DNA from: Photobacterium proteolyticum
GTDB taxonomy: Bacteria; Pseudomonadota; Gammaproteobacteria; Enterobacterales; Vibrionaceae
Direction: 5' to 3'
Assembly (NCBI RefSeq): GCF_001939735.1
Contig: NZ_MJIL01000076.1
Span: 81,179-145,178, forward strand
Length of the DNA: 64,000 bases
Shown here: piece after piece, positions 55,498 through 64,000 of the stretch
Layout of the letters: every line of letters starts with the position of its first letter
Position numbering within the stretch: position 1 is the stretch's first letter
Notes under the pieces: model-generated
Databases searched by the model: none
What the model saw: the letters and a program-made list of their open reading frames with translations, nothing else
What the model was told of the DNA's origin: nothing
Position numbers and translations under genes: made by a program

Positions 55498-57432
55498 ATG
55501 AGTATTTTTGACCACTATCGTCAACGCTATGAAGAAGCCAAGGATGAAGAGCTTTCATTGCAAGAATTCCTTGAAATCTGTCGTAATGACCGCAGTGCTT
55601 ACGTCAATGCTGCAGAACGCTTGCTGATGGCAATCGGCGAACCAGAAATGATTGATACCGCTCAAGACCCACGTTTGAGCCGTCTATTCTCCAACCGCGT
55701 CATTTCCCGTTACAAAACGTTTGAAGACTTCTACGGCATGGAAGATGCCATTGAACAAATCGTTTCTTACCTCAAGCACGCGGCACAAGGCTTGGAAGAG
55801 CGCAAACAAATCCTATACCTATTAGGTCCAGTTGGTGGCGGTAAGTCATCACTGGCCGAAAAGCTTAAGAGTCTGATGCAGAAAGTACCTGTGTATGTAC
55901 TGACAGCAAACGGCGAACGCAGCCCGGTTAACGACCACCCTTTCTGCCTGTTCGATAAAAATGAAGACGGAGACATCCTCAATAAAGAATTTGGCATTCC
56001 AGAGCGCTATCTTAACAACATCATGTCACCATGGGCTGCCAAACGCCTGCACGAATTTGGCGGTGATATTACTAAATTCAAAGTCGTCAAAGTCCGCCCG
56101 TCTATTCTCGATCAGGTCGGTATCGCCAAAACCGAACCCGGTGACGAAAACAACCAGGATATCTCATCACTGGTCGGTAAAGTCGACATCCGCCAGCTTG
56201 AGCACTTCTCTCAGGATGACCCGGATGCCTACAGCTATTCCGGTGCTCTCTGTAAGGCCAACCAGGGTCTGATGGAGTTCGTCGAGATGTTCAAGGCGCC
56301 ATTGAAAGTGCTGCACCCGTTGCTGACAGCAACGCAGGAAGGCAACTACAACGGTACCGAAGGGCTTTCTGCATTGCCGTTTGACGGTATTATTCTGGCC
56401 CACTCCAACGAATCTGAGTGGCAGACGTTCCGTAACAACAAAAACAACGAGGCCTTCCTTGACCGAGTCTACATCGTCAAAGTGCCTTATTGTCTGCGTG
56501 TATCGGAAGAAATCCGCATTTACGAAAAACTGCTTCAGAACAGTGAATTGTCAGCCGCACCTTGCTCGCCAAGCACCCTGGAAATTCTGGCGCGCTTCAC
56601 CGTGTTGTCTCGCCTGAAAGAGCCGGAAAACTCCAGCCTTTACTCGAAAATGCGTGTCTATGACGGTGAAACCCTGAAGGATACGGATCCGAAAGCCAAG
56701 TCTTACCAGGAGTACCGTGACTACGCCGGTGTCGATGAAGGTATGGCCGGTCTGTCGACCCGATTCGCCTTCAAGATCCTGTCGCGAGTCTTTAACTTCG
56801 ATCATTCCGAAGTGGCAGCCAACCCCGTTCATCTGTTCTATGTACTGGAACAGCAAATTGAACGAGAGCAGTTCCCGCAGGAAATGGCAGAAAAATACCT
56901 CGAGCATTTAAAAGGTTACCTGACACCGAAGTATGTCGAGTTCATCGGCAAAGAAATCCAGACCGCTTATCTCGAGTCCTACTCCGAATACGGTCAGAAC
57001 ATCTTTGACCGCTATGTCAGCTATGCCGACTTCTGGATTCAGGATCAGGAATACCGCGATCCGGAAACCGGTCAGTTGTTCGACCGCTCGGCGCTGAACA
57101 ACGAGCTTGAGAAAATCGAGAAGCCTGCCGGAATCAGCAACCCGAAAGACTTCCGTAATGAGATCGTTAACTTCGTACTGCGTGCCCGTGCCAGCAATGC
57201 CGGCAAGAACCCGAACTGGACCAGCTACGAGAAGCTTCGTACCGTAATCGAGAAAAAAATGTTCTCGAATACCGAAGAGCTGCTTCCTGTCATCTCGTTT
57301 AATGCCAAGACATCCACCGATGAGCAGAAAAAACACGATGACTTCGTGGCTCGCATGATGGAAAAAGGCTACACCCGCAAGCAAGTGCGCCTGCTATCCG
57401 AATGGTATCTGCGCGTACGCAAGTCGTCGTAG
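55498..57432 (+). CDS. yeaG: PrkA-type serine protein kinase YeaG
   Basis: A 644-residue stress protein kinase, the same length as E. coli YeaG. The N-terminal AAA-like domain has the P-loop LGPVGGGKSS (about 107-116); the C-terminal part is the PrkA domain. AGGGGG seven bases upstream sets ATG 55498 over the in-frame 55468. First gene of the yeaG-yeaH-ycgB run, linked to stationary phase, nitrogen starvation and stress survival in enterobacteria. Confidence 0.95.
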   Translation: MSIFDHYRQRYEEAKDEELSLQEFLEICRNDRSAYVNAAERLLMAIGEPEMIDTAQDPRLSRLFSNRVISRYKTFEDFYGMEDAIEQIVSYLKHAAQGLEERKQILYLLGPVGGGKSSLAEKLKSLMQKVPVYVLTANGERSPVNDHPFCLFDKNEDGDILNKEFGIPERYLNNIMSPWAAKRLHEFGGDITKFKVVKVRPSILDQVGIAKTEPGDENNQDISSLVGKVDIRQLEHFSQDDPDAYSYSGALCKANQGLMEFVEMFKAPLKVLHPLLTATQEGNYNGTEGLSALPFDGIILAHSNESEWQTFRNNKNNEAFLDRVYIVKVPYCLRVSEEIRIYEKLLQNSELSAAPCSPSTLEILARFTVLSRLKEPENSSLYSKMRVYDGETLKDTDPKAKSYQEYRDYAGVDEGMAGLSTRFAFKILSRVFNFDHSEVAANPVHLFYVLEQQIEREQFPQEMAEKYLEHLKGYLTPKYVEFIGKEIQTAYLESYSEYGQNIFDRYVSYADFWIQDQEYRDPETGQLFDRSALNNELEKIEKPAGISNPKDFRNEIVNFVLRARASNAGKNPNWTSYEKLRTVIEKKMFSNTEELLPVISFNAKTSTDEQKKHDDFVARMMEKGYTRKQVRLLSEWYLRVRKSS

Positions 57433-57470
57433 CCTGCCACGGAATTATGGGATGAATAAGGGGAGAGCTT

Positions 57471-58742
57471 ATGGGGCATTTTATAGACCGAAGGCTCAAC
57501 GGTAAAAACAAAAGCACGGTGAACCGTCAGCGTTTTCTGCGCCGCCATAAACAGCAGATCAAGGAATCGATCGCTGATGCGGTAAACAAACGCTCGATCA
57601 CCGATGTCGAAAGCGGCGAGGATATTACCATACCTTCCCGCGACATCCGCGAGCCAAGCTTTCACCAAGGCCGTGGTGGACAACGTGAAGTTGTCCACCC
57701 GGGCAATGACCAGTTCAGCCCCGGAGATCGTATTGAACGCCCCCAGGGAGGGGCGGGTCAAGGCGGTGCCGGTGAGGGACAGGCCAGCCCTGACGGTGAA
57801 GGCCAGGATGAATTTGTTTTCCAGATTTCAAAGGATGAATACCTTGATTTGCTTTTCGAAGATCTGGAACTGCCAAACCTGGAAAAAAACCAGCTCAATA
57901 AAATCGTTGAGTGGAAAACATTCCGCTCCGGCTATAAATCTTCCGGAGTACCGGCCAACATTGCCATCGTGAAATCGTTGCAAAATTCGCTGGCTCGCCG
58001 GACAGCAATGACGGCCGCCAAACGTCGTCAGCTAAGGGAGCTGGAACAAGCGCTAGATTATTTGATGAATACCGAACCGGCCCAGCCACTCGAAGAAGAT
58101 CGGGTGAAACGGGAGATTCAGGCCCTGCGGGAAAAAATCAGCAGCGTGCCCTTCATCGATACCTTTGACTTACGCTACAAGAATTACGAACGTCGGCCAC
58201 TACCCACCAGCCAGGCAGTGATGTTCTGCCTGATGGACGTATCCGGCTCGATGGATCAGGCGACCAAGGATATGGCAAAGCGCTTCTATATCTTGTTGTA
58301 CCTGTTCCTCAACCGAACCTACAAAAATGTTGATGTAGTCTTTATTCGCCACCACACCCAGGCTAAGGAAGTAGACGAGCATGAGTTCTTCTACTCTCAG
58401 GAAACCGGGGGCACGATTGTATCTAGTGCATTGCGAATGATGGATGACATCGTCAAGAAACGTTACTCACCGGCTGAGTGGAATATCTATGCGGCACAAG
58501 CCTCAGATGGTGATAACTGGGCTGATGATTCACCCGGCTGTCGAGAACTGCTGGACAAGCATATCCTGCCAGTCAGCCGTTATTATTCCTACATCGAGAT
58601 CACCCGCCGGGCACACCAGACATTATGGCGGGAGTATGAGGCACTGCAGGCAAGCCACAGCAACTTTGCGATGCAAAACATAAGGAGTGTGGAAGACATC
58701 TTCCCGGTATTCCGGGAGCTATTCAAGAAACAAGTGAATTAG
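57471..58742 (+). CDS. yeaH: YeaH family protein (DUF444, von Willebrand A-like)
   Basis: A 423-residue protein (E. coli YeaH 427). A basic N-terminus and a Gly/Gln-rich stretch (about 90-110) precede a vWA-like domain with the MIDAS motif DVSGS (about 256-260). It lies 38 bases after yeaG and is likely co-transcribed; a partner of the YeaG kinase. AGGGGAGAG precedes the ATG. Confidence 0.94.
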   Translation: MGHFIDRRLNGKNKSTVNRQRFLRRHKQQIKESIADAVNKRSITDVESGEDITIPSRDIREPSFHQGRGGQREVVHPGNDQFSPGDRIERPQGGAGQGGAGEGQASPDGEGQDEFVFQISKDEYLDLLFEDLELPNLEKNQLNKIVEWKTFRSGYKSSGVPANIAIVKSLQNSLARRTAMTAAKRRQLRELEQALDYLMNTEPAQPLEEDRVKREIQALREKISSVPFIDTFDLRYKNYERRPLPTSQAVMFCLMDVSGSMDQATKDMAKRFYILLYLFLNRTYKNVDVVFIRHHTQAKEVDEHEFFYSQETGGTIVSSALRMMDDIVKKRYSPAEWNIYAAQASDGDNWADDSPGCRELLDKHILPVSRYYSYIEITRRAHQTLWREYEALQASHSNFAMQNIRSVEDIFPVFRELFKKQVN

Positions 58743-58772
58743 ATGTCAGCAAGCGCTATAGGGGAGTGTGTT

Positions 58773-60302
58773 ATGGTAACAACCACTAAGTCAAAAACAC
58801 TCAGTGATGGTCCTGACTGGACGTTTGACCTGCTTGAGCAGTATCACACGGAAATTAAACGCGTCGCCGATCACTATCGGCTTGACGCCTATCCTAACCA
58901 GATCGAAATCATCACTGCTGAACAGATGATGGATGCCTATTCCAGTATCGGGATGCCCATCAACTACCATCATTGGTCTTTCGGGAAGCGCTTTATCGAA
59001 ACGGAGCGTGGCTACAAACACGGCCAAATGGGGTTGGCCTACGAGATTGTGATTAACTCGGATCCCTGTATCGCTTACCTGATGGAAGAAAATACGATAA
59101 CCATGCAGGCACTGGTCATGGCCCATGCCTGCTATGGTCACAACTCGTTCTTCAAGGGCAACTACCTGTTTAAAACCTGGACCGATGCCAGCTCAATCAT
59201 CGACTACTTGCTCTTTGCCCGCAAATACATCACTGAATGCGAAGAAAAATACGGCGTCGATGAGGTCGAGAGACTGCTCGACTCTTGTCATGCGCTCATG
59301 AATTACGGTGTGGATCGCTATAAGCGCCCGCAAAAAATTTCACTCGTCGAGGAAAAGGCCCGGCAAAAGGCACGGGAAGATTACCTGCAAACCCAAGTCA
59401 ACGCACTGTGGCGTACCATTCCTATCCAGGAAGAAAAAGAACTCAAGACAGAAGAAGCGCGTTACCCCCATGAACCCCAGGAAAACATCCTGTATTTCAT
59501 CGAGAAGCATGCGCCGCTGTTGGAGCCATGGCAGCGTGAAATAGTCCGTATCGTGCGTAAAGTCAGCCAGTATTTCTACCCGCAGAAACAAACGCAGGTG
59601 ATGAACGAAGGCTGGGCGACTTTCTGGCACTATACCATCCTCAACCACCTCTATGACGAAGGCCTGGTTACCGATCGATTTATTATCGAGTTTCTTCACA
59701 GCCATACCAATGTTGTCGCTCAGCCGGACTACAACAGTCCGTATTATAGCGGTATCAATCCGTATGCCCTGGGCTTTGCCATGTTCCAAGACATCCGCAG
59801 AATCTGTGAAAACCCGACGGAGGAAGACAAATACTGGTTCCCGGACATTGCAGGGGCTGACTGGCTGGATACCGTGCACTTTGCGATGGAGAATTTCAAA
59901 GACGAAAGCTTCATCAGCCAGTACCTGTCACCGAAAGTGATGCGTGATTTTAAACTCTTCGCCGTAGATGACGACGACCGCCACAACTACGTCGAGGTCA
60001 GCGCCATTCACAATGAGGAAGGTTACCGGATGATCCGCGAGAAGCTCTCGTCCCAGTACAACCTCAGCAATAATGAGCCGAATATTCAGGTGTGGAATGT
60101 GGCGCTGAAAGGTGATCGCTCACTCACCCTAAGGTATGTACCGCACAACAGGATTCCCTTAGCAGACAGCCATACGGAAGTACTAAAACACATGTACCGC
60201 CTGTGGGGCTTCGATGTCACTCTGGAGGAAGAGATGCCCGACGGCAGAACGCAGATCCTCGGTACCTGCCCTGTTCGTAATCAATATGATTCAGAGATAT
60301 AG
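58773..60302 (+). CDS. ycgB: SpoVR family protein YcgB
   Basis: A 509-residue protein of the SpoVR family (E. coli YcgB 510), almost always encoded with YeaG/YeaH homologues. Family features are WTFDLLEQYH near the start, HACYGHNSFFK and NEGWATFWHY in the middle. ATG 58773 with GGGGAG upstream is favoured over ATG 58743, which directly follows the yeaH stop. Function unknown. In E. coli ycgB is separate from yeaGH and next to fadR; here the two sets are joined. Confidence 0.94.
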   Translation: MVTTTKSKTLSDGPDWTFDLLEQYHTEIKRVADHYRLDAYPNQIEIITAEQMMDAYSSIGMPINYHHWSFGKRFIETERGYKHGQMGLAYEIVINSDPCIAYLMEENTITMQALVMAHACYGHNSFFKGNYLFKTWTDASSIIDYLLFARKYITECEEKYGVDEVERLLDSCHALMNYGVDRYKRPQKISLVEEKARQKAREDYLQTQVNALWRTIPIQEEKELKTEEARYPHEPQENILYFIEKHAPLLEPWQREIVRIVRKVSQYFYPQKQTQVMNEGWATFWHYTILNHLYDEGLVTDRFIIEFLHSHTNVVAQPDYNSPYYSGINPYALGFAMFQDIRRICENPTEEDKYWFPDIAGADWLDTVHFAMENFKDESFISQYLSPKVMRDFKLFAVDDDDRHNYVEVSAIHNEEGYRMIREKLSSQYNLSNNEPNIQVWNVALKGDRSLTLRYVPHNRIPLADSHTEVLKHMYRLWGFDVTLEEEMPDGRTQILGTCPVRNQYDSEI

Positions 60303-60322
60303 CAACCAAAAACCACAAACAA

Positions 60323-60350
60323 AAAAGGAGATGCATTTGCATCTCCTTTT
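60323..60350. terminator. Bidirectional terminator between ycgB and fadR
   Basis: AAAAGGAGATGC and GCATCTCCTTTT form a 12-bp stem around ATTT, with A and T flanks for both converging genes. Confidence 0.9.
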
Positions 60351-60377
60351 TACATTTACGACAATGTCGCCCCGAGC

Positions 60378-61229
60378 TTACTGCTCTTCCTCATACAGGT
60401 AGCGTGCAATCTCAACACGGTTGCTGTACCAAATCGCTCCGCTCTCGCGGCCATACTTCTTGATGCGATCGGCAACCAGCTCCGGCTGGTTATTGTCACA
60501 GTAAGACTTCATGTCGCGGTAGAAATCAAGTGCCAGTTCGCAGGCTTCCTTCGACATAAAGTAGTAACCACCAACACGGGTATAAATCTTGCGCAGGCCG
60601 TTAATCGTCAGAACATACAGGGTGTTGCCTGATTTCGCCGCCATCCCCTGGAACATACGGTAATCGTAGTAGTTAAACGCGCGGGCTCGGCAAATCGCTT
60701 CGCAAAGCTCCGGTTGATCTTTTCCGTATTTATCGACGATCTTCTTCACTTCCTGCATCAACTCTGTCTTTGCGTCGCTTGCTTCAACGAAGTCGGTAAA
60801 GTTGCCAGCCTTTAGCAAACTCTCGCAAGAAGTGATGATGTTAGCCAGCAATTGGCTAGCTTCTTCGCTGTTCCCCTTAACAGCATATCGCATATACACG
60901 CTGCTAATATCTGTTCGAGCAGAAAGCAGGTCTTCAAGTACCCCCTGAACATCTTGTCCGTCCAAAGTAATCAAAGTATCAAGAATGCTCAGGCCCGACG
61001 TGTCCATATAGTTGTTTACACGAGTCGGTTTGCCGTGCTGAATGGTCAACCAACCATCACGGGCAAGACGCTGCAGCACCTCACGAAGCGTCGTACGGGT
61101 AACACCAATCAGCTCGGACAGTTCCCGCTCAGCCGGAAGAATCGACCCCTGTGGGAAGTGATTATTCCAGATACTCTCTATGATATATTTCTCAGCAAAT
61201 GTTGCTGGGCTATCAGCCTTTATAACCAT
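60378..61229 (-). CDS. fadR: Fatty acid metabolism regulator FadR (Vibrio long form)
   Basis: A 283-residue GntR-family regulator that binds acyl-CoA, represses fad genes and activates fab genes. The N-terminal winged helix (about 10-75, PAERELSELIGVTRTTLREV) is highly conserved with E. coli FadR (239 aa). The extra ~40 residues fall in the ligand-binding domain (about 135-175), the insertion typical of Vibrionaceae FadR, which adds a second acyl-CoA site. It is divergent from nhaB as in E. coli. A matching operator lies upstream of fadH. Confidence 0.96.
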   Translation of the reverse strand: MVIKADSPATFAEKYIIESIWNNHFPQGSILPAERELSELIGVTRTTLREVLQRLARDGWLTIQHGKPTRVNNYMDTSGLSILDTLITLDGQDVQGVLEDLLSARTDISSVYMRYAVKGNSEEASQLLANIITSCESLLKAGNFTDFVEASDAKTELMQEVKKIVDKYGKDQPELCEAICRARAFNYYDYRMFQGMAAKSGNTLYVLTINGLRKIYTRVGGYYFMSKEACELALDFYRDMKSYCDNNQPELVADRIKKYGRESGAIWYSNRVEIARYLYEEEQ

Positions 61230-61477
61230 CTGATTATTTTTCCAGTTGCTTCTTGCTTATATATTATTAACTCATCATACCACTAGTTAAGCAATGGGCG
61301 AAACTCTGCTGGGTATGTAAAAGACATGTTTTACTTTGCGCTTCAAAATTTGATAATGCTCAACGTTTCCTGCGAATTGTAAGCAAATATTTCAGAGCGT
61401 GGTAATCTACCGCCCTAAATCCCCGGTTTTGAGATGAGATATCAATAAATTAAACATCTTCCCATCTCACTACTTGA

Positions 61478-61502
61478 CTGATCTAGATCAAACTGTACAG
61501 TT
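61478..61502. promoter_or_regulatory. Two abutting palindromes in the fadR-nhaB intergenic region
   Basis: CTGATCTAGATCAA (61478-61491) is an FNR-like box with one mismatch and a perfect 12-bp core. AACTGTACAGTT (61491-61502) is a perfect 12-bp palindrome sharing its first base. Together they lie about 195 bp before nhaB and 250 bp before fadR. The second resembles half of a FadR site (AACTGG) but lacks the GGTC core. The remaining ~440 bases of this gap show no gene. Confidence 0.5.
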
Positions 61503-61695
61503 AGCACGATCTATCTCTGGGAGCTAAATGGAAGCTGCTGCCTGCTTTAAGTTAAAAACCATCAGGGAAATGATTTTTAGCTTAGGGGGTCTCATAAGAA
61601 CACTTAACCACCAACTGGTTATCTTGGTCTCGGACTAATAGGCAAGTAGCAGCCGGCTCATCGAATAATTTGCGTATTTTGAGAGACCCAAGAAC

Positions 61696-63288
61696 ATGGC
61701 TATTTCGCTAGGGAACGCCTTCATCAAGAACTTTTTAGGCAAGGCTCCCGACTGGTACAAACTGGCAATCATCGCCTTCCTCATCATCAACCCAATCGTC
61801 TTTTTCCTAATCGACCCTTTTGTCGCAGGTTGGTTACTGGTCATTGAGTTTATCTTTACTCTTGCCATGGCCCTGAAATGTTACCCGCTACAACCCGGTG
61901 GTTTGCTGGCTATCGAAGCCGTAGCAATAGGAATGACCAGCCCCGAGCAGGTCAAACACGAACTGGTTGCCAACATCGAAGTCTTATTGCTACTGATCTT
62001 CATGGTTGCCGGTATCTACTTCATGAAGCAGCTACTGCTGTTCATTTTCACCAAGATACTGATCAACATCAAATCGAAGACACTGCTGTCGTTGTCGTTT
62101 GTTGTCATGGCCGCCTTTCTGTCCGCCTTCCTTGATGCACTGACCGTTATCGCGGTTGTGATCAGCGTGACCATTGGCTTCTACAGCATCTATCACAAGG
62201 TTGCCTCAGGCCGTGAACCCCATGCCTCACACGACCATACGACTGATTTGCATATCCGCGAAGTGAGCCGTAATGATCTGGAAAACTACCGTGCGTTCCT
62301 TCGCAGCCTGCTAATGCATGCCGGTATCGGTACCGCCCTGGGTGGCGTAATGACCATGGTGGGCGAACCCCAGAACCTGATCATTGCCGATCAGGCCGGT
62401 TGGCTGTTCGGTGAGTTCATCCTGCGCATGGCACCGGTCACGGTTCCTGTATTCTTGTGCGGCATAGTGACTTGCATACTGGTCGAAAAATTTCAGATTT
62501 GTGGTTACGGTACCCGCCTGCCGGAGAATGTCCGTAAAATTCTGGTTGATTTCGACGACGAAGAACGCAAGCGCCGCACCAACATTGATTACGCCAAGCT
62601 GGCTATCCAGGTTGTCATCGCGATATGGCTTATTCTTGGCCTTGCCCTGCACCTTGCAGCAGTCGGCCTGATTGGTCTGACGGTCATTATCCTGGCCACC
62701 TCTTTCACCGGCATTACTGAAGAACATGCACTGGGTAAAGCGTTCGAAGAGGCACTGCCGTTCACCGCGCTGCTTGCCGTTTTCTTCTCTATCGTTGCCG
62801 TTATTATCGACCAGCATTTGTTTGCACCGATTATCGAAATGGTACTCAGCCTTGAAGGCAGCGCCCAGATGACAATGTTCTACATTGCCAACGGCCTGCT
62901 ATCGATGGTGTCGGATAATGTGTTCGTCGGTACGGTATACATTAACGAAGTGAAAACCGCATTGATTAATGGCGTCATCACCCGCGACCAGTTCGATATG
63001 TTGGCTGTTGCTATCAATACCGGTACCAACTTGCCGTCAGTGGCAACACCGAACGGTCAGGCTGCTTTCCTATTCGCATTGACGTCGGCGCTGGCTCCGT
63101 TGATTCGCCTGTCCTACGGCCGAATGGTATACATGGCCTTGCCGTATACCATTGTGCTGTCACTCGTTGGCCTAGCCGGTATAGAGTTTATGCTGGTTCC
63201 AATGACGGAGTGGTTCCACGACATGGGGTGGCTAAGTCACCATGTTGCGGAAGCTGCCTCACATATTGCACCTGCTACTGGACATTAA
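61696..63288 (+). CDS. nhaB: Na+/H+ antiporter NhaB
   Basis: A 530-residue inner-membrane electrogenic sodium/proton antiporter with about twelve hydrophobic segments. It aligns with Vibrio NhaB proteins (about 528 aa) from the N-terminal [17 protein letters not shown] onward. The cytoplasmic His-rich loop ([14 protein letters not shown], about 175-190) and [14 protein letters not shown] are family traits. Important in marine bacteria for sodium homeostasis. dsbB follows after a terminator-like stem. Confidence 0.96.
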   Translation: MAISLGNAFIKNFLGKAPDWYKLAIIAFLIINPIVFFLIDPFVAGWLLVIEFIFTLAMALKCYPLQPGGLLAIEAVAIGMTSPEQVKHELVANIEVLLLLIFMVAGIYFMKQLLLFIFTKILINIKSKTLLSLSFVVMAAFLSAFLDALTVIAVVISVTIGFYSIYHKVASGREPHASHDHTTDLHIREVSRNDLENYRAFLRSLLMHAGIGTALGGVMTMVGEPQNLIIADQAGWLFGEFILRMAPVTVPVFLCGIVTCILVEKFQICGYGTRLPENVRKILVDFDDEERKRRTNIDYAKLAIQVVIAIWLILGLALHLAAVGLIGLTVIILATSFTGITEEHALGKAFEEALPFTALLAVFFSIVAVIIDQHLFAPIIEMVLSLEGSAQMTMFYIANGLLSMVSDNVFVGTVYINEVKTALINGVITRDQFDMLAVAINTGTNLPSVATPNGQAAFLFALTSALAPLIRLSYGRMVYMALPYTIVLSLVGLAGIEFMLVPMTEWFHDMGWLSHHVAEAASHIAPATGH

Positions 63289-63329
63289 TTGAATCTTTAG
63301 CAAAGATAAGTGTCAGAAATTACAAGTTC

Positions 63330-63358
63330 AAAGCCCTGATTTCTCAGGGCTTTGTTTT
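63330..63358 (+). terminator. Rho-independent terminator between nhaB and dsbB
   Basis: AAAGCCCTGA and TCAGGGCTTT around TTTC, followed by GTTTT. It lies 42 bases after the nhaB stop and 22 bases before dsbB, so dsbB depends on read-through or on its own promoter. Confidence 0.8.
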
Positions 63359-63379
63359 AAGTATAGGTGAGATCATTTC

Positions 63380-63901
63380 ATGCAATTTCTGAATACCTTT
63401 TCCAAAAGCCGGTTATCCTGGCTATTACTGCTCATTTTCATTGTTTTCTTTGAAGCTTGCGCCCTGTTCTTCCAGCATGTCATGAAACTCGACCCATGTG
63501 TCATGTGTATCTATGAACGTGTCGCTATGATGGGAATAGGCTTTGCTGCCCTGCTTGGTATGATTGCCCCGCAAAACACCGTGATCCGCTGGACCGGGCT
63601 TGCCGGGTGGGGATACAGTGCCTATCAGGGGCTGGCTCTCGCCAACGAGCACGTCGGTTACCAGTTCAATCCGTCGCCTTTTGCAACCTGTGATTTGTTT
63701 GTGACGTTTCCGGAGTGGGCACCACTAAACCAGTGGGTTCCGTGGATGTTTGAAGCTACGGGTGACTGCAGTAAGGTGGTCTGGTCCTTCCTCGGTCAGT
63801 CCATGCCACAATGGCTGGTCATCATTTTTGCCGCTAACCTTGTGGTTCTGGCGCTCATTGTTATCGCGCAGTTCTTTGGCAAGAAAAAAGAAAGGTTCTA
63901 G
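63380..63901 (+). CDS. dsbB: Disulfide bond formation protein B
   Basis: A 173-residue inner-membrane quinone reductase that reoxidises DsbA. Four membrane segments and two periplasmic Cys pairs are present: Cys40-Cys43 (CVMC) and Cys104 with Cys130. The quinone-site Arg follows in IYERVAM. Length matches E. coli DsbB (176). AGGTGAG upstream supports the ATG. Confidence 0.96.
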   Translation: MQFLNTFSKSRLSWLLLLIFIVFFEACALFFQHVMKLDPCVMCIYERVAMMGIGFAALLGMIAPQNTVIRWTGLAGWGYSAYQGLALANEHVGYQFNPSPFATCDLFVTFPEWAPLNQWVPWMFEATGDCSKVVWSFLGQSMPQWLVIIFAANLVVLALIVIAQFFGKKKERF

Positions 63902-63922
63902 AAACTAGAATCGTGGAAAGAA

Positions 63923-64000
63923 TCGAGTAGGAGGAGGCCTCGCGGCCTCCGTCCTCTCACACCACCGTACAAGCGTGGGTCGCATACGGCGGTTCCGAAT
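63923..64000 (-). mobile_element. Probable 3' end of a group II intron (cut by window edge)
   Basis: On the minus strand the last bases contain stems typical of the 3' domains of bacterial group II introns. ACCGCCGTA pairs with TACGGTGGT (complement of 63961-63969 with 63985-63993), TGTGAGAGGACGG follows, then a GGAGGCC/GGCCTCC hairpin (63933-63950), then CCTACTCGAT before the dsbB end. I recognise this pattern from sequences that follow intron-encoded reverse transcriptase genes. The catalytic parts are outside the window, so the identification is provisional. Confidence 0.55.

Overview
The window looks like a chromosomal segment of a marine Vibrionaceae bacterium (Photobacterium-like). The evidence is the long FadR form (283 aa), the dsbB-nhaB-fadR-ycgB and yeaC-msrB-gapA-yeaD-yeaGH blocks that match enterobacterial gene order, yejKLM, and Vibrio-like proteins throughout. 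No rRNA or tRNA gene was seen. Genus is an inference from protein resemblance only.

Left part (1-17 kb, accessory). A truncated membrane PAS sensor and a HEAT-repeat protein lie on the minus strand. Divergent from them is a four-gene operon: two di-haem cytochrome c peroxidase-like proteins, a Tat-exported Rieske protein and an AioA-type molybdopterin oxidoreductase. This is the gene content of iodate reductase loci (idrABP1P2), and the catalytic subunit lacks the arsenite-binding His of true arsenite oxidases. A pseudoazurin-like copper protein follows convergently. A pair of near-identical 15-bp palindromes sits in the divergent promoter region. Next come grxD, sodB and an RND efflux pair.

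Middle part (17-30 kb). asd is followed by an NhaC-family transporter whose leader encodes a short peptide with four consecutive Ile codons running into a terminator hairpin, which suggests Ile-responsive attenuation. Then comes yjiH-yjiG with an M20 peptidase. After that is an anaerobic/nitrosative-stress cluster: a short (class III-like) Hcp, pyruvate:flavodoxin oxidoreductase NifJ, a flavodoxin and YgbA. hcp and ygbA both have FNR/DNR-type boxes about 40 bp from candidate start sites.

30-46 kb: a membrane protein with two HPt domains and no kinase, yejK/yejLM, a small lipoprotein, an SDR enzyme, a GAF-GGDEF diguanylate cyclase, topB, the selenium pair mnmH-selD, ydjA, and fadH with a FadR box in front of it.

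46-64 kb (core, syntenic with E. coli): sppA, ansA, a GST-like protein, yeaC, a DUF2989 lipoprotein, msrB, gapA, yeaD, a VOC protein, yeaG-yeaH-ycgB, fadR, nhaB and dsbB. The last ~75 bases look like the 3' end of a group II intron on the minus strand.
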